Of a stretch of 64,000 nucleotides of DNA, positions 26,719 to 39,697 are shown one piece after another (positions within the stretch are counted from its first letter, which is position 1; each line of letters starts with the position of its first letter). This DNA is from Pterobdella sp. o SKG-2022 (Eukaryota > Annelida > Clitellata > Hirudinida > Piscicolidae). Under the pieces are notes generated by a model. The model made no database searches. It saw nothing but the letters and a program-made list of their open reading frames with translations, and was not told the origin of the DNA. Location: NCBI GenBank assembly GCA_964035795.1, contig OZ038321.1, positions 14,687,971 through 14,751,970 on the forward strand, read 5' to 3'. A program made the translations under genes and the position numbers.

Positions 26719-29700
26719 CTATTCGATTCATCTTTTAGAGCTATTCTATGACATTCAACTTTAAAGATAATCAAAAAACACATGAAATTTTACACAAAGC
26801 TATATGAATATCAGTCCACTTTATTAATCTAATTTTAACATTTTTAAACATTAAAGCTACGATCTTTTCGAGATAATTTACCGATAAGATTATAAAAATT
26901 ACATAAATTCCTATCTTTAATTATCCTTAGCTTTCATATAGTGATGCAGAACTTGAATTGTTATGATTGGTTGGATTGATAAACGACCAAGTCATGCGTA
27001 TGTTACAGCCATTTATAAGCATCTATCCCTTAGAACCAATGGTTTTTGTGTTGTTTTTGTTAGTATTTTCTGTTCATCTTATTTAGTTTTTTCAAATAGA
27101 AAGTGAATTATATTTCTTTTTGTGATTTTTTAAACTTCGGTGTCTAAAAATACGATTAAGGAATGTCTGAAATGGGAGTCGGGATAAATTAAGGGAAGTT
27201 TACTGAGCGATAAAATTTATCTTAAATATTTTCAACATACTAAAAAATGACTTTTCTCTATCGAATAAATTTTTGAAATGGTTGAATTCATAGAGTTTGC
27301 ACGCGTCAAGCTCAGAAACCTCATTTGAAGTTGCAGTTTGTAGTTGATTTACATTCATTTCCAAAAAACTTATTTTTAACATTTCTGAGAATTAAATTTG
27401 AAACTTTCTAGGATATCATATTTCAACGATTGGCATTCTGATGGATTTTTTTAAACATTTTTTGGCATTGTTTCCCAATTTCCCTCTTATGAACCTTTTA
27501 TTTATTGTTATTATGTTTTTCTCAAAAAATTATTTCTCAATTACACTTCTTTTGTCTTTCACAGCCACCTTCCCAGGACCCGATATGTAATTTGTTCAAA
27601 GAATTCACAAAAAATCTTTAAAACTTCGAGTTTTTTCAAAAATAAACTTGATTTCCGAAAGTTATGACTTGGGCAATTAATGGGAAGTCAAGAGTGCGTA
27701 TGTTCACACAGCGTGTGCCAATGTGTGTGATAAAGTAAAGATTGTTTTCACGTTGTGTTTTATGGCTGTTAGACAGCATTTAATGTTTTATTCAGAAAAA
27801 ATTTTGACAAAAGAAAACTTTTTTTAAATTTCACACCCAATTATAATTGTTATTATATTTTATATTTATTTCGTAACTTAATCTAGAGGCTTTTCAGTAA
27901 TAAAAATCCTAAACATAGAGTTGGCAAAGATGTCGTCTAAACAGTTCATACCGGTAAACGCTGTTTGGGCAAAAGCTCTCTTATATTTTATAATTCATTT
28001 AAAAAATTTTCAACTTATAACAAACTAGGTTGAATAATTCTACTGTTTTATTTAATAGGAGTACAAATAATGCTTGGATACCAGCTTTTAACAAAAACTT
28101 GAAGTGAAGACCACAGCCTAGTTAGCAAAAAAATCTTTCAAAAATCATCTTAAATACACTAAGAATTCAGGGATCATGCATTGTTTCAGTACGTTGAGTT
28201 CAACAAACTTAAGCATTATGCTACACCAAGCAACGCCACCCGCTTTTAAACGATTATATATTAAAATGTTTTTTCTATTTATTTTATTTATAACGTTCAA
28301 TTGATATTAGAATATTAAAAATATTCAACGTAAGGTCCATTCAGTTTATAAGTTTGTTTGTGTTGAATTTTTATCTCAAATTTTAAACATAACTAAACAC
28401 CGTAACACGTCGTCTTCATAAGACTCTCAGCGTAAAAATGTATTGATAAAATTTGAATTACAACTTTTGAGCTAGATAAAAACAAGTACATTTTTCCGTT
28501 GTTTTTATTTGTATCGTTTTCATTACAAATCGATAGCGCAGGAAAGAAAGAAAACCTTCAACGTATCATTAACTCCAGAAGACATTTTTAAATCGATAAT
28601 CATTATTTATAAGCCCCTTGTCATTGTGTTTTTAATAAGACAATCTTATAAAATCAATATACAAATCGGTAAGACATTGGAGAAGGAAGGCAAAAATCAT
28701 GAAAAACAAAAATATATACATATATCAGTCCAAAAGTGTGAATAATCAAATGTTAACTGCATCTTCTAATTGGAATCATAACTCCCCTTAACGTCTCTCA
28801 TGTTGATAAGCAACTAAAAGAGCGCACATGTAGTTATGCCAACTGATTGGTGCCACCTTACCTTGAACCCCAGGCTGTTTCCTCAGCACTAATGTGTTTA
28901 TATCAAATCTTTATGGCATTCATGAAACTTTGTGAATGTGTGATGTAATGTTTATATTCTTGTTTTTAGACTAAGTTTCTACTAGTCTTGCAGCGATATA
29001 AACATGTCAGAAAGAACTGTAAAACAATAGATAAATCGTAACTAAAGATTTTTTATACGACTATAAATACCAATGAATACTTGAGATGAAAGTGAGAATA
29101 ATAAATAGAATATTTTTAATGGTTTGAATCATTGTGACATGAGAGAGCGGCTGCGTTTTGAGTCTAAAGGAGTACATAGAAAAGTTAAAAAATATTGTAT
29201 ATCAAATGCTAATGTATTTGCAACTTTTTTGGAAAAAACTATAAATCAGAAAATTTATTCTGAAGCCGTGAATAAGTGGCAGTGATTTAGAATTGAGAGG
29301 AATGAAACTGTGGTAAATATGAAGATCAGGTTTCTCAACGTTGAACTAGAGACTTTAAAAAGTGTCGAAATTATGATCGGAATGAAGGGTTTTTATGGCA
29401 GATGTTCAAGCTGTTAAAATACCATTTTTTTTTCATCTTTTTGTTTGCTCAAAATATACTTTCAGTCTTTTTAGTTTTTTATGGACAATATTTATAGTAT
29501 AACAATATCTAATCCAAAAGTTTAAGCACTGAGAAACTAGAAGGATAAATAATTGTTCAAAGTTTCAACTAATAAAACTTGAGTAAACTAGATTTTAAAA
29601 AACTTCATAAGATAAATAAAAATAATATGATAAAAATAAGTTGTTTTGAGTGCGACATAAGAAAGAAATTGAAACCAAAGATTTGAATAACAGATGGGAG

Positions 29701-30135
29701 AAAAAATCTCTCAAAAATCCATGAGCTATGGCTAGTGATTAAATTTGTGAAGCAGAATTATTGAATATAACGCAATTAGCAATGACTTTTATAAGGATTT
29801 ATTTATTGCATTAATCAATATACATTTATATAAAAAAAATTCTCGCTGTAAGATTAATTTCTTAATTAGAATCTTTAATCTATGAGCGAATAGTATAATT
29901 ATTTCAAAATAAATGAAAAAACAAACAATCTAATAAAATTTTATAAGAAATAAGTTATCAATACAAAGAAATTAAGTCCCAAATCATATTTTTCTGCTTC
30001 ACTTATTTATATGTCTCGACACGAAATCCCCTTTGTCACGCATAAGACTGTGAAAGTTGCGAACTACCATATATAGATACATTAATATACTATATGCACA
30101 TATATAAAGGATATATATACATAAAAAACATACTT

Positions 30136-30335
30136 NNNNNNNNNNNNNNNNNNNNNNNNNNNNNNNNNNNNNNNNNNNNNNNNNNNNNNNNNNNNNNNNN
30201 NNNNNNNNNNNNNNNNNNNNNNNNNNNNNNNNNNNNNNNNNNNNNNNNNNNNNNNNNNNNNNNNNNNNNNNNNNNNNNNNNNNNNNNNNNNNNNNNNNNN
30301 NNNNNNNNNNNNNNNNNNNNNNNNNNNNNNNNNNN
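30136..30335. other. Assembly gap (200 N)
   Basis: Exactly 200 N, probably a fixed-size placeholder; the real gap length is unknown. Frames that span it are meaningless. Confidence 0.99.
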
Positions 30336-30585
30336 GATCGATATAATCATAGACGTGATGAGAAATAATATAAATAAAATTAACAGTTTTGTACTAAGTA
30401 TTTTTTAAAGCTTTAGAATAACAAAAAAAAAAGTTAGTGACAACAAAAAATACTACTACTAAGATTGGAAATAATATGAATAAAAATTACAATAAAAATT
30501 AATATTATCATAATAAAAAAAATTATAATAATATTTAAATACTAAAATTTGAAAAAAATAGACTAAAAACTCCTCAAGAACCCAC

Positions 30586-30921
30586 AGTGGAACTAGAAAA
30601 CTGGAAGAGGATGAACTCTGGTGGGACGAGGTCCAAGGCGTCTTTTACAGTTATTAAGGCAATATTTTTGTGTTTGTCTGTGACGCTTCTAACAAACAGC
30701 TCATTGTGGATGTAAAGTTCTTGGTAGGGAAGTTTTTCTATAATTTCAAAGTCATCTCTGGAAGTAAGAACAAAGAAATCGTGTTCTAGACGGATATTGA
30801 CTTTTATAGGGTGCAGAAGTTTTGTACTGTTTAGTTGGTGGAGCTTTATAATGGCTTGCTCTGGCGTTTGAATTTCATTGCTTGATTCCAAGCTGGCCAA
30901 ATGCTCTGCTTCAAATTTCAT
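30586..30921 (-). CDS. EPS8-like PTB-domain protein, single exon recognised
   Basis: The exon runs from ATG at 30921 to a GTGGGT donor at 30585 in phase 0, giving 112 residues that are one PTB-like domain: MKFEAEHLASLES at the start, TPEQAIIKLHQLNS in the first helix region, VNIRLEHDFFVLTS, EKLPYQELYIHNELF, NIALITVKDA and EFILFQF. The order and spacing match the EPS8 family PTB (HL..F, DAI.KL..L, LE.FPL..I..C, S.LALVC, LHLFQC). If the upstream acceptor at 30938 and donor at 31364 are used, an in-frame TAA precedes the ATG, which supports this start. EPS8 proteins link receptors to actin regulation; the SH3 and actin-binding parts are not seen. Family assignment is by eye. Confidence 0.6.
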
Positions 30922-31364
30922 CTTTATGGTATTTTTTCTGTAAGTTTAAATTATTTTTTTTTGTCTCAATCTACCTTTTTTTTTGTATATAAATTTTTAT
31001 TCAGACTTTTTAAGTTGATTTCAACTGATTATTTTGTATTATGTATGTTTCTACCAAGCTTTTCTGTTTGAACTTTAGATCCTTTTTTTTATATGTATTT
31101 AAACGTGAATTGATTCCGATGATTATTTCTATTCAATCATCTAACAACTTTTAGTAACTTTTTTTGGTTTTTTTATTAGATTCTTTTTATACTTATTTTT
31201 CAATAATAACTATTTACCTAACTTCATCTAACTTTTTTCAAAGTTTTAAACTACAATAACATAAACTTAAATAAATCTTCTTTCAAACCTCAAAATATGC
31301 CTCAACTTTCTAAAAACTCAACGGAATATGAACAAAAAAGCCTAAAATAAACCTCAGAACTTAC

Positions 31365-31410
31365 CTTTGCCAAACGTTTTAAGCTAGCCACGGTTGTGAC
31401 ACACACCTAT
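31365..31410 (-). other. Candidate 5' untranslated exon of the EPS8-like gene
   Basis: A textbook donor (CAAAG|GTAAGT, donor at 31364) follows a short stretch with an acceptor-like ATATAG upstream. Spliced to the exon at 30937, the frame of the PTB exon is closed by TAA. The 5' limit is uncertain. Confidence 0.35.
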
Positions 31411-31446
31411 ATAAATATAAGTATATATAAAACTTCACTAGATCTC

Positions 31447-31477
<31 letters not shown>

Positions 31478-32567
31478 GATATATACATGTACATATGTCT
31501 ATAAAAGTGATATATAATTTTGTATACTTTGATAAAGTATTAGAGGGTATATATGAAGTTTGAATATAAAGATTTGGGCATAAAAACGATATTTTTCCAA
31601 AGTAGCAAAAATTGGAAAAAGTGCATTTTCTTCAGTAAAACTTTTATATATACTTTTATATTTGAATTTATTTAAAGGTTTTTATTTAAAGAAATTTTGA
31701 TTGAATTAGAAATTTTCTATTTCCAACGTTGAAACTTCCCACTTAAAATAGGAGTACTTTTGCACTGGAAAATGTCTTTCCCTTGACTTACATCATCTAA
31801 TTATATAAGTAACAATCATTTTCCAATCTAAGCTAAATAATAGTTTAATCTTTATGTTGATAACTGTAGATATAAAGATAATCCTAATTGAGATCTAATT
31901 TGAGCTCATCATCGTTGATAGAGTCATCTGATGTCAAGGCAAGGTCAGTTTCTTAATAGCATTCTTCATACTTTCACTGGGTTTTATAATCGTTTTTGTG
32001 TTTTATAGTTTTATTTATGAATTATTTACAGTTAAACATTGTATCTTTACCGTCATGGGTGGATGCCGGTTATATAATAGGTTTAAAATTTATCACTCTT
32101 TCATACACTTCAATACATTATGTAATGCAGCTCATCATTAATCCATCGAAAACCTTCTTTGAAATAAATCATGGCCATCTTTTCCAAGTCTATATCATTT
32201 ATTCACTCCAGTTAATTGCACATTATTCATCCTAGTACCAGCAAATTCGTGGAGAAATATAGCAAATTATATATTATATAATATATTAACAGCAAGAATC
32301 AGTTTCAAAAACATATTTAAAACATTTTTGATCTATGAAATCGATTGAGATTTTTCTCTCAAAAATATCCCTCGTACAAAACTTTTTGTTGCTTTCGTGT
32401 CAAATTTCTTGTGAGAAGCTCTGCTAGCTGGACACAAAAATTATATAAAAATTCAAGAAAAAAATCGATTGATTTAGGAAATTGATTATATAAATTCAAA
32501 TGTACTAGTGAATTATTAGAGAAATATTAGAGATGTAGAAATGTTTGTACAATATTTGTATGTTGTG

Positions 32568-32600
32568 ATGGCAACGCAGAGAAAGCAGGTGGAGTTGCAG
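32568..32600 (+). CDS. Candidate first coding exon, unknown gene
   Basis: ATG followed by 10 codons (MATQRKQVELQ) ends at a GTAGGA donor in phase 0. The local composition is less AT-rich than its flanks. It may start a gene whose last exon is at 33430-33661, but the phases (0 versus 2) do not match directly, so at least one intervening exon would be needed. Confidence 0.25.
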
Positions 32601-33429
32601 GTAGGAACCATTGGTTGCTCGTTCAGTGTTTTCAAGTATTTTTTGTTCTTCATATTATTTCAGGTGATGTTATGTTCAGTTTTAGTCTACTAAAGCCCTA
32701 ATTTTAAAGTTGAGGTTTCCATAAATAAAGTTTAACTTTTTTGACGGTGTTGAAATAGCTCACTATTTTTATTTTTAAATTTATCATTCGTATAAAATAA
32801 TATTAATTTTATTTGCCAACTTTTGGCCAGTCATGTTGATGGTTTGTGTGTGTTTTTGAAATACTTGAATTTTTATTAATAATTTTTCCTCTTTAAGAAG
32901 CAGAGTTTTGGATATACGGCTCTATGTGTTTTTCATAACAGTGGTTTTTGCGAAAAACGATAAAAGATAAGGTGTGGTCCTTACCTAAAGAAGTGATTTC
33001 TTGGAAAAGTTTATCTTGTAGAACAATGATAAATTGATCCAATGAATAAATAAAAACTCATCAAATCTGACATGAATATTTAATTCTATTTTGGTAATTA
33101 TCAACTGGTGTTGATCCGTAGTTACCATTTGAATGGAAATAATAGCATTTGCATTTTCCTATTGTGTTATACATAAATCCTATAAATTTTTATGAATTTT
33201 TTTCTGGTAATAAAACACAATTTTATTATTCTTATTATTATCCAGAAAGATTGATTTTTTCCTGAAAGTGGAAACAGCCCTGTAACCAGTGTAATCTCTA
33301 TCATTCTGCTTCTTGTTGTTATAAGTTATTCCAACACCGTTGAAAAGTCAAATTTCCATCCATATATTTACATTCGAATCTTCAAATTGTGATAAACAGC
33401 CAAATTGTATAACGTTTTTACTCATATAG

Positions 33430-33661
33430 ATCAAAACTTCACACCCACTTCACCCCCAAAGCCAACGGTCTTAACTCATCATCACAAAAGAAATCTTCTG
33501 TAAACTACAATACTAAAACTACAAACATCTTTGTGAACAACATTTCAAATACAAACCAAAAAACAGCATCATCCTCTCTATCGACCAGGGAACCGTATCA
33601 TCAGCACACTTCACAAACGTATCAACGGCCCAAAACACAAACTATCTACGACATATTCTGA
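33430..33661 (+). CDS. Candidate terminal exon of an unknown Ser/Thr/Asn-rich protein
   Basis: Following a TAG acceptor with a T-rich tract, 77 codons stay open to TGA. The peptide is rich in Ser, Thr, Asn and Gln with KPxxx-type basic points and ends QRPKTQTIYDIF. The C-rich composition over exactly this stretch contrasts with the surrounding AT-rich DNA, which argues for coding. No domain is recognisable. Confidence 0.4.
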
Positions 33662-36600
33662 AAGGCTAGCACTGCCCAGCATCAATGAATGAATGAAATG
33701 ATCAGACACAAATGCTGTGTGGTAGTGCTGATGATGATCATGATCATGAGTCCCCATGTAAGTTGGTAGAGAATGATGTGTGGGGGGTCGTGTGTGAGAT
33801 TGGTTTGTATGCTTGATGTTTGTGTAGGGATATATGAATAAACAGTTTTTTACTTTTAAAATGAGGAAAAATTTTTGTTTTAAATTCCCATTATAATGTT
33901 AAAAGGGAGGTTTTTTAACTTTTGTATATAATGAGGGGGGTTTTTTGCACGATTCAGTAACATCATAATAAAATCCGATACAAAAAAATATAAAATTTAA
34001 GGTTTTTCTTTATTTTTGTATGCCTGCGTTCATATTTATGAACATATGTGTATGCTATTATTTTTAATTTATCAACTTGAAGTTGCATAACAAGTATTTA
34101 TCTGTGACTTTAACTCATTAATGTTATGAGCTATCAAGTCTGCACGTTCAAAAACAAATCCTAACTGTGTTAAAAAAGTCTTTAAAACTAACATAAATAA
34201 ACAAATTTGAGAAGTTTTTTATAATTAAAATTTTTAGCTAAGATATCCAACGAGATACAAAGTTTGACAAATCTTGTGAACCTTTTGACATTTCCTAAGT
34301 TAATGATGTTGTTTCTAAAATGATTCTATTTTGTTTATAAATGACTTTCACAGATTTGGAGAAGAAGATTAGTTTGAATTTGGCCTATAAATTAAATAAA
34401 GCGTTTTTCACAGATGATATAAATTACATTACAGTAATCCTTGTGGTATTTTTCTAAACATGAACCTTGTTTGAATTATATTCATAAATAATATATAATT
34501 ATTTTATTCTCAATTCATAAATTATTTCTAAAATCTACATTTATATTGGAAACCCATTTTTGGAATTAAAGAAAAACTTTTTAACAAATACTTTGAAAAG
34601 TTAAAAAACCTTCAACGAAGCCATAAAGTTTAAAAAATAATCTAAAACTAAATGAAAAAATTCATTCCAATAAATTGGAAACCACATTGAAAACCCTAGC
34701 ATCGTCCACTCACCACACACACATTAATAAGATCAACCGATGAATCTGCATTTCACCTTACCAGCTGGGAGTCAAGACAGCTTATTCAATATATCATTTT
34801 TTCTATAAAAAATCTCTTAGTTCTTTTGAAGTTATTATCCTATAACTTCGAATAAATTATTTGCATGTATCAATATTAATGAATATCAACGATTAAATAA
34901 ACAACTATAGGATGTTTTATAGACAAGGATAGGATAAATAATAATAAACTAAACTTTAATAGTTTTTTACAGTAGTAGTAGTAGTTGTTGTTGCTCTAGT
35001 ATAAATAGTAATAGTATCATTAGTAGTAGTTGTTGTAGTATTAGTAATGTATTGCCACCATTACGGCTTCATGAAGCGTTTTAATTGTTACAACAAACTC
35101 ACGCGAAGTCTCAACACACACCATTGATTAGCCGCCAATGCATGAATACATCAGCCTGAGTTTAATTTCATCTTTAAATGATTGTTCCAATCAATGTATT
35201 TCTGCACGGTTGAACTCTTAATGGAATATTTGTGTGGCTGTCATTGGTTCTTGTAGATTCATTTGTTCTTATGTTTCTTTTTTGGGTAGTTGGGCATACA
35301 ATTAGTTTTTTTGTGTGTTTCACCGTTGTTTTGCATCTTGTATATAACATGTCTCATATAATTATGCATAGGTTTCATATATGTATATTCTTTAGTATAC
35401 TTCACATTTATAAATTCATATACATTTGCAGAAGTATGTAATAAATATATCTGTATATATGTTTCGATCCAAATGTTTGTTAGTATGTTTTGATGAATGC
35501 ATGCATATGCTTGTATGTTTGTGTGTCGACAAGATCGATGCAGTTTACCCACTCACCTGAACTTAACACGCACCACAAACATTTTCTTCCACACGTGTTT
35601 CTCTTCAGTCCTTTCTATCTTTTCTTGTATATGTGTTTTTCCATAGAAATACTCTAGTATTCTATAGTATTTCATATTTTTATTGCTATTTTTTCCTTTT
35701 TTATTTTGTTGTTATTGTTATTTTTGTTGTTTTTTATGTTCTGATAAGGCATGCTCTGTTCAATGTGGAGTTTCATAAAACAAAAATTAGACTGCCTAAA
35801 AGTAGCATTCTTAACCTACACGTAAATTTCACAATTACTCTATTAATTTGATATTATATACAGATATAACTCCCATATAGAGTACAATCAGATTATAATC
35901 ATTATACCCTTCATAATATATACAAAAGCTTACATTTCTCTTATGACTTAATAAGCTTGTAAGCTTTCCAGCAGTGCAACAAATGTAATTAGAGACATTA
36001 ATGAAGTAGATTTGTTCGATAATCGGCAGTGTGACAAGGCTTCACTTATAACCTCCTTTTCATCATTACTGACGGTGATTAGTTCTCAGTGTAATATATG
36101 CTATTCTTTAGAATTGTTTCATTAGAGATTTTTAGATGATTTTAAAAAATAATTAGTTATTTTCAATTGAGATTCTACGGTGTGAAAAATAAAAAAAAAT
36201 TGCATTCTTTGAAATTTTTTTTTTGAAAAATCTAAACGGGACAGTTATCGATCAAGTAAACAGCATTATTTTATGAGAATTCCAAATAATAATCCCAAAA
36301 CATACACGCGCTATGAGCATTGTCAACACATCTTCCACACAGTGTACAAATCCACACTAATCATTGTAGCAACAAAAATTACAATGTATTAAAATATCAT
36401 TGAGAGAAAACAAAGACTATTTTGGTAGGCCGTCACGCGATTGCCGCAAATATATTTCAATACCGCATATTATTTACTCCCATGTCTAGTGTTTTCTCTC
36501 TATATGTAAGTAATTTTCGTTATAGATATTTTATATCAAGATCTACCGTATGCTATTTTGGCCTTATATACTGTGGTCTTTATGAGAAACTTTACATTTT

Positions 36601-37664
36601 CTTTTTATTTTTTAGCAAAGTTTTGTAATTTTCTTCCGCACACCCTCAATACAATAAGACTTTCTCAAAACTTTCTAATTGCTTTCACAATTAATGTGTT
36701 ATATTGACAATCAATAAGAATTTTTTATCTGATACTTCATTCGAGTTAAATTTTATTATTGAAATTATCAATAATATTTTCATCAAGCGTACATATAGCA
36801 TATGATGCATCACATTTTTATATCCTTTTTCAGCCTTTTCCGATTTATTGAAGTCATTGGTTTCTTGATATACATGATATTTTTAAAAATTGAGAATCCC
36901 AAACCAAAATGAGATATTTTCCAATCAAATAGGATTTTTCAAACATGTGCATTAAATCAAAGATCGTTTATTAAACAATTTCATCAAAATCGTTATAATT
37001 CAAAGCGAGACACGGCCTGTTACAAGCAAAAGGATTGCTTTATTGATTGGCTATGCATATTATACTTGGTGTTTTTTGTTTCATAACAGGGTGAAAATAT
37101 TGATCAATGTATAAAATGGAAAAATATCAAGAAAAAATAGTTCACTTATTAATATCTTGCCATACTTTATTGATAGAGTCTGTATAATAGATATTTATAT
37201 TGAGACACTAAGATAATAGGTTTTTTAAACTAATATTTTGAAAATGTTAATAAATAAATGAACAAATCAAAAGGAAATGAGGTAGATATATTATTCTCTG
37301 CCTAATCTAAACCAATATAATACAAAAATATTACTGAATAGAACTTATGGAAAAAACAGATACAATGATAATGAATATAATCTGGGAAATAATAAAGAAA
37401 AACTGAGCAAAATGGAAGGAACAATGGTTTTGGTATTGAAAGCTATCAAATCAGGCCATTTTATCGATGCTCAATCTTTCATCATAAAAAGCTGTTTACC
37501 AATAACAACCGTTTTAAAGCTTGCGTGGTTTAGCAGAAAATTATTATACTTTTTTTCTATTTGATAGCTGGTGCTATAACTTGCTACAGATAAAATACTG
37601 ATTCTATAATCAATAGTTTATTTAAACAACTTTTCAGAGACTTCGTATGTATTTTTCTTCAATA

Positions 37665-37818
37665 TTTTGTAATGAAAAACATCAAATAAGAGGAAGTTTT
37701 AATACATTTATGTTAGCCTAACAGTTTATGATAAGGCTAAACTTATCGAAAATTATAGCTTCCGATTCTCAATAAATGTATCAAAAATTCCTCTTATTTG
37801 ATGTTTTTCGTTACAAAA
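37665..37818. mobile_element. MITE-like element with 46-bp terminal inverted repeats
   Basis: The left arm 37665-37710 and right arm 37773-37818 match at 43 of 46 positions after reverse complementing; the 62-bp centre is unrelated. Ends read TTTTGTAA...TTACAAAA. No coding capacity. A target-site duplication is not obvious. Confidence 0.8.
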
Positions 37819-38244
37819 CAGCTTTTACCTCCATTTATATTCATTTTTAATTTGTAAGAATATTGAAGTGGCATTCGATTGATTAACGAAGAGGCTTCAA
37901 GTATCCTGAACTACACTAGAATCTTGCAAAAAAATCAATAAAATCTTCAGCTTCTATCTTTAGATTCTATACTCACTGTACGAAATTTAAAAATATCTAT
38001 ATATGAACCTATATAATACATATGCTTTTTGATATCTGACAGACTCATTTATCATTAAGTAAAAGTGGGGTTGAGATGATAAAATTTTGGAGGCTTTCAA
38101 AACATTATTTTGAACTATGTTAAACATGAGATTGAAAAGTTCAAATTTTTTTTATAAAAATAATTAGGTTTATTACTTGAAAAAAGATTGTTGATATTAA
38201 TTTTTAATTCTTTAATTATAGAAAAATTTAATTGGCTAAAAGTT

Positions 38245-38606
<362 letters not shown>

Positions 38607-39697
38607 AAAAACTAATTAATTAAGCAATTGAATAAATAACTCATTTCAAACAACTCCATAGCAGTCTGGTGTGATGTTAAGGCGGAATACAAATTCTTTT
38701 GATCGTTTTCTGCTTTTATTGAATAGAGATATATTCTAACTGAATATTACATAAAAATAGCTTTTATTAGTTACAATTATTTTTTAGTTATATTTATTAT
38801 TTTTAATATATATATTATTACTTTTTAAAATATTATTACGTTTGTTATTCTATTTTTATATTTGCCTTGTGACCATCACTGTTAAAGAAAGCTCTTATAA
38901 CACCAATGTGTGACACACCGGCTTGTCTTAAATGTTTCAAACCGTTATTTCTAGTGTTGAGCAAATCACAAAGATTAACACACAAGTATTAGGTCTAGTT
39001 TGAGCTTTTATGCAGCGCTTGACATCTTTTAATTAAAAAAATTTACTAAAGTGGAGACATGCGTTAACCTTAATATACTTCCAAAGAGTTTCATCTTTGT
39101 CATACGGTTGTTACAAATGATTTATAAGGAATAATTACTATTTAATCTTTATATTCTTTTCTTAAGCCATTAAGTTATTTAGTTTATATATAATGGATTT
39201 GATGAAGTTTCATGAGTAAGAATCTTTTTTGTCTTATTGGTTTTGTTAATACCTATCAGTACTTTATTGTAACACCTTCGGCAAAGCGTAGTTGAGATGA
39301 ATATTCATAACTTTTTGATTAGATGATGCATAAAATGTTTTTTGTTTATTAACGATGTGAAACTGGACTATTTAAATTAATTAGTTTCAAAAAATTCACT
39401 TTTGGAAACAATAAATGAATTTTATTATCGGGGATACAAACAAAAATTAAAAAGAAAATAGATACATACAATCTGAGCTATTCGGTGAAGGCGAGAAGCG
39501 TTTTAGAAAGAAATTTAACAAGAAAAAACAAAAAATATTTACAATCTTTAAATATTGAATAATTTTTCATGCAATAAATTGTACATTATAAAAATAAATT
39601 AGGACAGATAAATAACAGACTAATTTCATTATAAAGAACTAACATCCTATAATTGACCTTATAAATGGAACCAACAGGCGGATAGCTCTGGGGGCAG

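Larger units (their letters stand above)
26225..30585. other. Gene-poor AT-rich region
   Basis: Contains the 3' flank of the antistasin/EpCAM-like gene, the hairpin at 26630 and the assembly gap. Downstream exons of the EPS8-like gene would be expected on the minus strand here, but none was recognised (no SH3 motif such as ALYDF or WWK). Short open frames near 27200-27382 (-) and 28509-28745 (+) have no recognisable content. Confidence 0.4.

Noticed and set aside
27200..27382. Minus-strand open frame with a mixed, peptide-like composition
   Set aside because: Considered as a downstream EPS8-like exon, but no EPS8 motif is present and the phase could not be checked.
30090..30408. Open frames on both strands across the N gap
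   Set aside because: Their length comes from translating N as unknown residues.
35259..35552. 97-codon minus-strand frame rich in His, Tyr, Ile and Thr
   Set aside because: It derives from ATAC/ATGT-rich sequence; no acceptor or donor fits and no motif is seen.
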